From contig NZ_QHLY01000009.1 of the NCBI RefSeq assembly GCF_003185895.1, forward strand, positions 141,916-205,915: a DNA stretch of 64,000 nucleotides, in the 5' to 3' direction. The notes beneath the pieces are model-generated. The model worked only from the letters and a program-made list of their open reading frames with translations, did no database searches and was not told the origin of the DNA. The position numbers and the translations under genes were made by a program. This DNA is from Cryobacterium arcticum. Its GTDB lineage: Bacteria; Actinomycetota; Actinomycetes; Actinomycetales; Microbacteriaceae. Positions 44,908-54,219 of this stretch are shown one piece after another (within the stretch, counting starts at the first letter, position 1; every line of letters begins with the position of its first letter).

Positions 44908-45176
44908 AGATCGTCGCACTGTGCGGGGTGGGAATCGGCACATCCGCCATTCTCAAGGTCAACGCGGAACGCGCGCTCGAGCGGCTGGACATCGAGGCTG
45001 ATGTCACCGCCGCCGACATCGCCAGCGTCAAGCTGGCCGCCGCCGACGCGCAGGTCATCCTCACCTCGTCGGAGCTGGTGCCGTCGATCGGCAAGACCAA
45101 CGCCGACGTCATCATCATCGACAACTTCTTCGACCTCGACGAGCTCACCGCCAAGCTCGAGGAAGCGCTCGGCTAA
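44904..45176 (+). CDS. PTS EIIB component, lactose/ascorbate type
   Basis: A 90-residue EIIB domain with the phospho-cysteine C7 in the loop ALCGVGIGTSAI, the form found in ascorbate (UlaB)-like EIIB. The rest matches a small Rossmann-like fold (AQVILTSSELVP, ADVIIIDNFFD). ATG overlaps the IIA stop, so both are made together. It is the last gene of the plus-strand salvage run and is followed by a strong bidirectional terminator. Confidence 0.9.
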   Translation: MKIVALCGVGIGTSAILKVNAERALERLDIEADVTAADIASVKLAAADAQVILTSSELVPSIGKTNADVIIIDNFFDLDELTAKLEEALG

Positions 45177-45187
45177 CAGTTAAACCA

Positions 45188-45227
45188 GAACGCACGGATG
45201 CCCCGGCCGGGACATCCGTGCGTGTTC
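45188..45227. terminator. Bidirectional terminator between the PTS genes and the mutase gene
   Basis: CGCACGGATG (45191-45200) pairs with CATCCGTGCG (45213-45222), extended inward by CCC/GGG around the centre. It lies 11 bp after the IIB stop and just before the convergent mutase stop at 45229, with short A/T runs on both sides. Confidence 0.8.
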
Positions 45228-45228
45228 A

Positions 45229-47109
45229 TCAGCCGATCAGCGCGCGCATGCCCCGGTCGAGGTCGGCGAGGGCGGCAGAGGCGGTCTCCGTGCGCTCGGC
45301 GAGGGTGCCGACGGCGCTGGACGTGTCGAGGTAGACCTTGAGCTTGGGCTCGGTGCCGCTGGGCCGCACCATCACCCGGGAGCCGTCGGTGAGTACGATG
45401 CGCAGCACGTCGCTCGGCGGCAGGCCGTTGAAGCCCCCGCTGAGGTCGTCGATGTGGTCGACCCGGCTGCTGCCGATCAGCGCCGGCGGGCTCTCCCGCA
45501 GGCGGGCCATCACCCGGTCGATTTCGCCGAGGTCGGTGACCCGCACCGAGATCTGGCCGGAAGCGAAGTAGCCGAACTTCTCCGCGAACGCATCCAGGTG
45601 CTCGGCCAGCGTCGACCCGGCGGCCTTGAGCTCACTCGCCAGCGAGAGCAGTGCGACGGCGGCCGAGATGCCGTCCTTGTCGCGCACGGTGCCGGGGTTG
45701 ACGAGGTAGCCCAGGGCCTCTTCGAACCCGAAGATGATGCCCGGCGCGCGGGAGACCCACTTGAACCCGGTGAGGGTGTCGGCGAAGTCCAGCCCGTATT
45801 CGTCGGCGACGGCCTTGAGCGCGGGGGAGGAGACGATAGAGCAGGCCAGGGTTCCGTTCGCGCCGCCGTCGCCGGGAGCCTGGGCGGCGATCTCTGCCGC
45901 ACGCCAGCCGAGGATGTTGCCCACCTCGTTGCCGCTCAGCCGGCGGTAGCCTTCCGCGGCCGCGGCGTCGGGGATGGCGATGGCGAGCCGGTCGGCATCC
46001 GGGTCGTTGGCGATGATCAGCTCGGCCCCCGCCTCGCGGGCGGTCTGGTAGGCCAGGTCCATGGCGCCGGGCTCTTCTGGGTTGGGGAAGGCGACGGTGG
46101 GGAACGCCGAATCGGGCGCGATCTGCGCGTCGACGAGGGTGGGCAGGTCGAACCCGGCGGCGTCGAGCACCCGCCGGGTGGTGTCCCAGCCCACGCCGTG
46201 TAGCGCGGTGTACACGGTGTTGACCTGTGCGGTCGGGGCCGGCGCCAGTGCGGCGGTGGCGTCGACGTAGGCCTGCACCACCGACTCCGGCGCGGTCTCG
46301 TACGCGGCGCGCGGCAGGTCGGGTACGAGCTGGGTGTCGGCCACCCGCTGGATCTGCCGGGCGATGGCGACGTCGTCGGGGGAGACGATCTGCGAGCCGT
46401 CGTTGGCGTCGCCGAGGTAGACCTTGTAGCCATTGTCGTTCGGCGGGTTGTGCGAGGCGGTGACCATGACGCCGGCGCTGGCCGCCAGGTGCCGTACCGC
46501 AAAGGCAAGCACGGGGGTGGGCAGCAGGCGGGGCAGCAGGATCGCGCGGATGCCGGCGCCAGCCATGATCGACGCGGTGTCGGTGGCGAAGACGTGCGAG
46601 TTGCGGCGGCCGTCGTAGCCGATCACCACGGAGGGGATGCCGCCGGGGCGCACCTGGTCGACCTGCTCGAGCAGGTAGGCGGCGAGGCCGGCCGCAGCCT
46701 GGGAGACGAGCACCCGGTTCATGCGGTTGGAGCCGGCCGCGATCTCGCCGCGGAGGCCGGCGGTGCCGAAGGCGAGCCGCTCGTCGAACCGGGCGTGCAG
46801 CGCGGCGACGCCGGCGGGGTCGCGGTCTTCGGCCTGCTGCAGGAGCACCCGGAGTTCGGCGCGGGTCTCCGGGTCGGGGTCCTGGGCCAGCCAGGCGGTG
46901 GCGGTGGTGATCAGGGCGCTGACCGGGTCGACGGCCGTGGTGTCGAGCACGGCGGTCGCGGCGGGCACCTCGGTGTCGACGGTGTCGAGCACCGCGGTCT
47001 TGGGTTCGCGCTCGTCGCCGACCGCGGCATCCGGAGTGGGCTCGGCGGCGTGGGCGCCACGCGGGCGGGTGGGCTCCGGTTCGACCGGGGTGCCGTCGTT
47101 GAGGCTCAC
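45229..47109 (-). CDS. Phospho-sugar mutase (phosphoglucomutase/phosphomannomutase family)
   Basis: Alpha-D-phosphohexomutase superfamily, 626 residues, longer than usual (~550-570) because of a disordered Pro/Ala/Asp N-terminal stretch of ~60 residues. The phospho-serine loop VTASHNPPNDNGYKVY, metal loop NDPDADRLAI, sugar loop GFEEALGY and phosphate-binding RPSGTEPKLKVYLDT are complete. The GTG start overlaps the PNP stop, so the two are coupled; I infer action on (deoxy)ribose 1-phosphate released by PNP and DeoA, although glucose or mannose phosphates are equally allowed by the family. Confidence 0.9.
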   Translation of the reverse strand: MSLNDGTPVEPEPTRPRGAHAAEPTPDAAVGDEREPKTAVLDTVDTEVPAATAVLDTTAVDPVSALITTATAWLAQDPDPETRAELRVLLQQAEDRDPAGVAALHARFDERLAFGTAGLRGEIAAGSNRMNRVLVSQAAAGLAAYLLEQVDQVRPGGIPSVVIGYDGRRNSHVFATDTASIMAGAGIRAILLPRLLPTPVLAFAVRHLAASAGVMVTASHNPPNDNGYKVYLGDANDGSQIVSPDDVAIARQIQRVADTQLVPDLPRAAYETAPESVVQAYVDATAALAPAPTAQVNTVYTALHGVGWDTTRRVLDAAGFDLPTLVDAQIAPDSAFPTVAFPNPEEPGAMDLAYQTAREAGAELIIANDPDADRLAIAIPDAAAAEGYRRLSGNEVGNILGWRAAEIAAQAPGDGGANGTLACSIVSSPALKAVADEYGLDFADTLTGFKWVSRAPGIIFGFEEALGYLVNPGTVRDKDGISAAVALLSLASELKAAGSTLAEHLDAFAEKFGYFASGQISVRVTDLGEIDRVMARLRESPPALIGSSRVDHIDDLSGGFNGLPPSDVLRIVLTDGSRVMVRPSGTEPKLKVYLDTSSAVGTLAERTETASAALADLDRGMRALIG

Positions 47110-47939
47110 AGTGCGGCCACGATCCGGGCGAGAAGGGCGCTGATGGCCGCTTCGGCCTGCTGGCCGGCCTCGAGCACCTCGCCGTGGCTGAGCGGTGTCT
47201 TCTGGATGCCGGCGGCCAGGTTGGTGATCAGCGACATGCCGAGAATCTCCATGCCGGCCTGACGGGCGGCGATGGCCTCCAGGGCGGTGGACATGCCCAC
47301 GATGTGGCCGCCGATGGCCTTGGCCATCTGCACCTCGGCAGGGGTCTCGTAGTGCGGACCGCGGAACTGGCAGTAGACGCCTTCGTCAAGGCTGGAGTCG
47401 ATGCCGCGGGCCAGGTCACGCAAGCGCTGCGAGTACAGGTCGGTGAGGTCGATGAAGGTGGCGCCCTCGAGGGGAGAATCGGCGGTGAGGTTGATGTGGT
47501 CGCTGATCAGCACCGGGGTGCCGGGCTTCCAGGTCTCGCGGATGCCGCCGGCCCCGTTGGTGAGGATCATGGTCGTGGCCCCGGTGGCGGCGGCGGTGCG
47601 CACGCTGTGCACCACGCGGCGCACGCCGTGTCCTTCGTAGTAGTGGGTGCGGGCGCCGATCACGAGGGCGCGCTTGCCGCTGGGCAGCAGCACCGAGCGC
47701 AGGGTGCCGGCGTGGCCCGCCAGTGCCGGTGCGCTGAAGCCGGTGATCTCCTGCGCGGGGATCGTGTGGGTGGTCTCGCCGATCAGGTCGGCGGCCTTGC
47801 CCCAGCCGCTGCCCAGGGTGAGGGCGACGTCGTGGTGGTCCACACCCGTGGCTGCGGCGATCTCCTGGGCCGCGAGCTTCGCCACCTCAAACGGGTCGGT
47901 TTCGGGCGCGTCAAGAGGATTGATCTCGGTCGTGAGCAT
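47106..47939 (-). CDS. Purine-nucleoside phosphorylase
   Basis: Trimeric-type PNP, 277 residues, splitting inosine/guanosine and deoxy forms into base and pentose 1-phosphate. LTLGSGWG at the N-terminus, HYYEGHG (phosphate and substrate contact), TNGAGGIRE, GPHYETPAEVQMAK and MSTALEAIAARQ are all in place. AGGAGG lies before ATG 47937-47939. Co-transcribed with the mutase; together with cdd, deoA and add it completes nucleoside breakdown. Confidence 0.96.
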   Translation of the reverse strand: MLTTEINPLDAPETDPFEVAKLAAQEIAAATGVDHHDVALTLGSGWGKAADLIGETTHTIPAQEITGFSAPALAGHAGTLRSVLLPSGKRALVIGARTHYYEGHGVRRVVHSVRTAAATGATTMILTNGAGGIRETWKPGTPVLISDHINLTADSPLEGATFIDLTDLYSQRLRDLARGIDSSLDEGVYCQFRGPHYETPAEVQMAKAIGGHIVGMSTALEAIAARQAGMEILGMSLITNLAAGIQKTPLSHGEVLEAGQQAEAAISALLARIVAAL

Positions 47940-48009
47940 CCTCCTACTCTAAACGCCCCGGGGTGCCCGTGGTTTGGCTAAGGAGGTGAGGGAACGACAG
48001 AATAAGTGA

Positions 48010-49449
48010 ATGCCTTATGAGTTTGAACGCAAACAGCGCATTGCCATCATCGGCGGCGGCCCCGGTGGTTACGAGGCGGCTCTGGCCGGAGCGCAGCAGG
48101 GCGCTGAAGTCACCCTGATCGAACGAGTCGGTGTCGGCGGAGCCGCTGTGCTCACCGACGTCGTTCCGTCGAAGTCTCTGATCAGCACCGCCGAGGCGTC
48201 GAACTCCATTCGCGAAGCCACCGACCTGGGTGTGCAGTTCTTCGTGCGTGACGGCTCCGGCAAGCCGCACCACCCCGAGGTGGCCATCAACCTGGCCGCG
48301 GTGAACAAGCGTCTCCTGGCGCTCGCCCGGCAGCAGTCCGAGGACCTGCGCACCGCACTGGTCACCGCCGGCGTGAAGATGCTCAGCGGCCACGGCCGGC
48401 TGGACGGCCGCGACGCCGTGGTCGTCTCCACCGGCGATGACGGCTCCGGCACCGACTTCGACCGCATCGACGCCGACACCATCGTGCTGTCGGTTGGCGC
48501 GAGCCCGCGCGTGCTGCCGTCGATGATGCCCGACGGTGAACGCATCCTCACCTGGACCCAGCTCTACAACCTCAAGTCGGTGCCCAAGCACCTGATCGTG
48601 GTCGGTTCCGGCGTCACCGGCGCCGAGTTCGCCTCCGCCTACCGGGCGCTCGGTGCCGAGGTCACCCTCATCTCCAGCCGCGACCAGGTGCTGCCCGGCG
48701 AAGACGTCGACGCCGCCGCGGTGATCGAGAACGTGTTCAAGCGCAACGGAATGGTGGTGCTGAGCAAGTCTCGCGCCGCATCCGTCGAACGCACCGCCAC
48801 CGGCGTGCTGGCCACCCTCGCCGACGGCCGCACGGTGGAGGGCAGCCACTGCCTGATCGCCGTCGGCGCCGTGCCCAACACCACCGGCCTGGGCCTGGAG
48901 GAAGCGGGCGTGCAGCTGGACGAGACCGGCCACATCCGGGTGAACCGGGTGGCGCGCACGTCGATCCCCAACATCTACGCGGCCGGCGACTGCACCACCG
49001 AGATGCCGCTGGCCTCTGTCGCCTCGATGATGGGCCGCACCGCGGTCTACCACGCCATGGGCGACGCCGTGAATCCGATCGAGATCCGCAACGTGGCCGC
49101 CAACATCTTCACCCAGCCGGAGATCGCCACCGTCGGTTGGACCCAGAAGGAGATCGAAGAGGGCGTGCGCCGGGGCGAGGTCTACAAGATGCCGCTGGAG
49201 TCCAACCCGCGGGCGAAGATGATGGGCATCAAGGACGGCTTCGTCAAGCTCATCGCCTCCCGCGGCACCGGCACCGTCATCGGCGGCGTCATCGTGGGCC
49301 CCAAGGCCAGCGAGCTGATCTTCCCGCTCACCCTCGCGGTGGAGCACGGCCTCACCGTCGACCAGGTCGCCGAGGCCTTCACTGTCTACCCGTCGCTGAC
49401 CGGCTCCATCACGGATGCCGCCCGCGCGATGCACAAGGTGCACTACTGA
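48010..49449 (+). CDS. lpdA: NAD(P)H-quinone dehydrogenase, LpdA (Rv3303c) type
   Basis: Flavoprotein of the pyridine nucleotide-disulfide family, 479 residues, with FAD fold IIGGGPGGYEAALAGAQQG, NAD fold VVGSGVTGAEFASAYRALG and the C-terminal dimerisation domain. The redox-active CxxxxC of true dihydrolipoamide dehydrogenases is absent: the segment reads GVGGAAVLTDVVPSK, with Ala/Val/Asp/Val in place of the Cys pair. This is the mark of the mycobacterial quinone reductase LpdA. The C-terminal His-Glu pair is also replaced (AFTVYPSLTGSI). Start ATG 48010; an AAGGAGG lies 20 bp or more upstream. Confidence 0.9.
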   Translation: MPYEFERKQRIAIIGGGPGGYEAALAGAQQGAEVTLIERVGVGGAAVLTDVVPSKSLISTAEASNSIREATDLGVQFFVRDGSGKPHHPEVAINLAAVNKRLLALARQQSEDLRTALVTAGVKMLSGHGRLDGRDAVVVSTGDDGSGTDFDRIDADTIVLSVGASPRVLPSMMPDGERILTWTQLYNLKSVPKHLIVVGSGVTGAEFASAYRALGAEVTLISSRDQVLPGEDVDAAAVIENVFKRNGMVVLSKSRAASVERTATGVLATLADGRTVEGSHCLIAVGAVPNTTGLGLEEAGVQLDETGHIRVNRVARTSIPNIYAAGDCTTEMPLASVASMMGRTAVYHAMGDAVNPIEIRNVAANIFTQPEIATVGWTQKEIEEGVRRGEVYKMPLESNPRAKMMGIKDGFVKLIASRGTGTVIGGVIVGPKASELIFPLTLAVEHGLTVDQVAEAFTVYPSLTGSITDAARAMHKVHY

Positions 49450-49483
49450 CCCGCATCCGCTGACCCGCGCGCCCTGGAGAGCT

Positions 49484-49549
49484 AACTGTTGCCCGTGCGG
49501 AATTCTGCGCCCGGTGTGCCAGCCGCAGAAGTCCGGTTCGGGAACAGTT
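49484..49549. repeat. Intergenic palindrome, type D
   Basis: AACTGTTGCCCG pairs with CGGGAACAGTT, and the inner arms CGGAATTCTGCG and CGCAGAAGTCCG pair with one mismatch; total length 66 bp. It lies between the convergent lpdA and biotin carboxylase stops. One copy in this window. Confidence 0.65.
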
Positions 49550-49565
49550 GGCGAGCCGCGGGTGG

Positions 49566-51329
<1,764 letters not shown>

Positions 51330-51441
51330 AGGTACTGAGCCTATTGGTCGGCACCGTCGCCTTTTTGGTTCTTTCCCACAAAAACCACTTCAAGAACAGT
51401 GCGGATGGCTACAAGCGCCTCTCGGTGGCCCTGAATTCTGC

Positions 51442-52098
51442 TCAGATCGCGCCGGGCCGATTCCACAGGCTCGGCCAGTCATAGCCCAGCGTGCGCACCA
51501 ATCTGCGCAGTGTCGGCAGTGACAGCCCCACCACCGTGGACGGGTCGCCGTCGATCCGGCTGATGTACGGCGCGCCGAGACTGTCGATGGTGAAAGCACC
51601 CGCGACATAGAGCGGTTCTCCCGTTGCGATGTAGGCGTCGAGCTCGGCATCCGGCATGTCGTCGGCGAACGTCACCGACGCCTGCGCGACGGCGCCGACG
51701 GCCCGGCCCGGCCGCCCACCCGTGTGTTCGATCAGCCAGTGGCCGGAATACAACACGCCGGTGCGGCCGCGCTGCGCCAGCCAGCGCTCCTTCGCCTTCG
51801 CCGGGGTGTGCGGCTTGCCGTAGATCACGTCGTCGAGCACGAAGACCGAGTCGCCGCCGAGCACGAGCCCGTCGATGGCCGGCCCGTCGGTCGAGCCTGC
51901 GGCGACCACGGCCTCGGCCTTCGCCCTGGCCAACAGCTCCACCAGCTGTACCGGCGCGAGGGGAGCGCCCGCGCGCGCCGCACCCGCGGCCGCGGCCGCA
52001 TCCTCGTCGACGTCGGGGGAGACCGTCACCGGCTCGATGCCGGTCTGGCGCAGCAGCGCGAGGCGGGCGGGGGAAGTGGAGGCGAGGTAGAGGCGCAT
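51442..52098 (-). CDS. maf: Maf-family nucleoside triphosphate pyrophosphatase
   Basis: House-cleaning pyrophosphatase on non-canonical or modified nucleotides, 218 residues. N-terminal LYLASTSPARLALLRQTGI, central GLVLGGDSVFVLDD (GADTVV-like loop) and YVAGAFTIDSLGAPYISRIDGD near the end are family marks. Start ATG 52096-52098; the much longer open frame upstream is a shadow of the divergent methyltransferase. 112 bp upstream of the biotin carboxylase gene. Confidence 0.93.
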   Translation of the reverse strand: MRLYLASTSPARLALLRQTGIEPVTVSPDVDEDAAAAAGAARAGAPLAPVQLVELLARAKAEAVVAAGSTDGPAIDGLVLGGDSVFVLDDVIYGKPHTPAKAKERWLAQRGRTGVLYSGHWLIEHTGGRPGRAVGAVAQASVTFADDMPDAELDAYIATGEPLYVAGAFTIDSLGAPYISRIDGDPSTVVGLSLPTLRRLVRTLGYDWPSLWNRPGAI

Positions 52099-52143
52099 GG
52101 GACCCTTCGTGCGTGCCGGGAGGCGATGTGGGATGCTCAATGG

Positions 52144-53457
52144 ATGGGCACCAACACTAATCGTCAGCCGAGTTCGAGCATTCCCGAAGGCGAGATCGGC
52201 ACTGAGCTTGAGCTCGACGTCACCAACGTAGCCCACGGCGGCATCTTCGTTGCCCGGCACGAGGGCCGGGTGGTGTTCGTGAGCGACACCATGCCCGGCG
52301 AGCGGGTGCGCGTGCGGCTGACTGACGCCAACAAGAAGAGCTTCTGGCGCGCGGAGACCGTCGAGGTCCTCGAGGCCGCCCCCGAACGCCAGCCGCACAT
52401 CTGGGCCGCCGCGGCTCTCGACCGTGACCCGGCCGACCGCGCCGGCGGCGCCGAGTTCGGCCACATCGAGCTCGGCCACCAGCGCGAACTCAAGCGTCAG
52501 GTTCTCACCGACGCCCTGCACCGCATGGCCGGCATCGACTCCGACGTCGCCGTCGAGGCTGTTCCGGTGGCGGCGGATGCGTCCCCCGGCGACGCCATGG
52601 ACGGCACCGGCTGGCGCACCAGGGTGCGCCTGCACGTCACCGAGAGCGGCATTGTGGGCCCGTACGCGGCCCGGTCGCACCGGGTGATCCCCGTCGACGA
52701 TCTGCCCCTGGCGGTGCACGCGCTGGAGATGGCCGCGCCGTTGGACCGCCTCTTCGCCGGCGCCGCATCCGTCGACGTCATCGCCCCCAGCACCGGAGAC
52801 GTGCAGATCCTCGTCGCCGAACAGGACGACAAGGGCCGTCGGCGCCGCACCGCGCCCAAGCCGATCACCGAGCTCGTCGGCGACCGCGAGTTCCGGCTCG
52901 ACGCCGCCGGGTTCTGGCAGGTACACGCCCGCGCCGCCGAAACCCTCTTCGCCGCCGTTCAGGAGGCCATCGACCCCGACCGGTTCGACCCCAAGGCCGC
53001 CAACCTCGACCTCTACGGCGGGGTGGGCCTGCTCGCCGCGGCCGTCGGCGAGAAGTTCGGCCCCGACGTGCGCATCACGTCGGTGGAGAGCGACGCCCAG
53101 GCCACCGGGTTCGCCGCCGAGAACCTCGCCGAATGGGTCGGTGCCAGCGCCCACACCGACAGGGTCGACAGGTTCCTGGCCGGTCTCACCCGCGATGCGA
53201 CCGCCGCCGACCGGGGTCGTCAGCAGGCTGCAACGGTGATCCTCGACCCGCCCCGCTCCGGCGCCGGCGCCGACGTTGTCGACAAGCTGGCCCTCCTGGG
53301 TCCCGCCCAGGTGGTCTATGTGGCCTGCGATCCGATCGCCCTCGCCCGCGACGTCGCCCTGTTCGCGGGGCACGGTTACACGTTGTCCACCCTGCGGGCG
53401 TTCGACTTGTTCCCGAATACCCACCACATCGAGGCCATCGCCCTACTCACCAAATAG
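52144..53457 (+). CDS. Class I SAM-dependent RNA methyltransferase, TrmA/RumA family
   Basis: Predicted uridine-C5 RNA methyltransferase, 437 residues. N-terminal TRAM domain (ELELDVTNVAHGGIFVARHEGRVVFV), then a central insert and the Rossmann domain with LDLYGGVGLLAAAVG, motif IV ILDPPRSGAG, catalytic Cys in VYVACDPIALARD and the general-base Glu in HHIEAIALL. The four Fe-S cysteines of RumA are missing: where family members have the CGGC-type cluster this one reads DRAGGAEFGHIELGHQ. Whether it modifies rRNA or tRNA is open. Divergent from maf by 45 bp. Confidence 0.9.
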   Translation: MGTNTNRQPSSSIPEGEIGTELELDVTNVAHGGIFVARHEGRVVFVSDTMPGERVRVRLTDANKKSFWRAETVEVLEAAPERQPHIWAAAALDRDPADRAGGAEFGHIELGHQRELKRQVLTDALHRMAGIDSDVAVEAVPVAADASPGDAMDGTGWRTRVRLHVTESGIVGPYAARSHRVIPVDDLPLAVHALEMAAPLDRLFAGAASVDVIAPSTGDVQILVAEQDDKGRRRRTAPKPITELVGDREFRLDAAGFWQVHARAAETLFAAVQEAIDPDRFDPKAANLDLYGGVGLLAAAVGEKFGPDVRITSVESDAQATGFAAENLAEWVGASAHTDRVDRFLAGLTRDATAADRGRQQAATVILDPPRSGAGADVVDKLALLGPAQVVYVACDPIALARDVALFAGHGYTLSTLRAFDLFPNTHHIEAIALLTK

Positions 53458-53489
53458 CTAGTCTTAGCCCAGACACCGAATAACGACAG

Positions 53490-54200
53490 ATGGATGCAAT
53501 CGTGACCGAGCTTGCTGCAGCGCCCGACGTGGTCGACCACCCCGTTCGCGTCGGAATCGCCGACGACCACGAGTCGGTCCGGCTCGGCATCAAGGCGGCC
53601 TGCGAGAACGCCGGGTTCAACGTGATCTTCGCCGCGGCCACGGTGCGTGAGCTCGTTGACGGCATCGGTGGGCGTGAAGTGGATGTGATCGTGCTCGACC
53701 TGTCGCTCGGCGACGGCTCCCTGGTCACCGACAATGTGCACCTGGCCCGCAGCACCGGCGCTTCGGTGCTCGTGCACAGCATCGCCGACCGAGTCGCCCT
53801 GGTTCGCGAGGCCCTCGCGGCCGGCGCGGCCGGCGTCATCCCCAAGTCGTCTCCGACCACCACCGTGATGGCCGCCGTTGCCTCCGTCGCCCGTGGTGAC
53901 GTGCTGAACAACCTCGAGTGGGCCACGGCGATCGACGCCGACCGAGACTTCGCCAAGGCCCAGCTCGGCCGCCGCGAACGCGATGTGCTGCACCTGTACG
54001 CGTCCGGCCTGCCGTTGAAGATGGTCGCGATGCAGCTGGGCATCGCCCACTCCACCGCGAGGGAGTACCTCGACCGCATCCGGGTGAAGTACGTGGAAGT
54101 GGGTCGCCCCGCCCCCACCAAGGTCGACCTGCTCCGGCGCGCCGTCGAAGATGGCATCCTGCCTGGGCTCGACCCGGATGGCGGGGATGGTCGCGGCTAG
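53490..54200 (+). CDS. LuxR/NarL-family response regulator
   Basis: A 236-residue regulator with an N-terminal receiver (D25, D26; phospho-acceptor D70 in VIVLDLSLGDGS; K119 in VIPKSSP) and a C-terminal LuxR HTH (~158-215: LGRRERDVLHLYASGLPLKMVA, STAREYLDRIRVKY). First gene of a three-gene module with the kinase at 54220 and the kinase-like membrane protein at 55491. It starts 32 bp after the methyltransferase stop, with no hairpin between, so read-through is likely. Confidence 0.92.
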   Translation: MDAIVTELAAAPDVVDHPVRVGIADDHESVRLGIKAACENAGFNVIFAAATVRELVDGIGGREVDVIVLDLSLGDGSLVTDNVHLARSTGASVLVHSIADRVALVREALAAGAAGVIPKSSPTTTVMAAVASVARGDVLNNLEWATAIDADRDFAKAQLGRRERDVLHLYASGLPLKMVAMQLGIAHSTAREYLDRIRVKYVEVGRPAPTKVDLLRRAVEDGILPGLDPDGGDGRG

Positions 54201-54219
54201 ACCTGCGGAGGCCGCGCCG

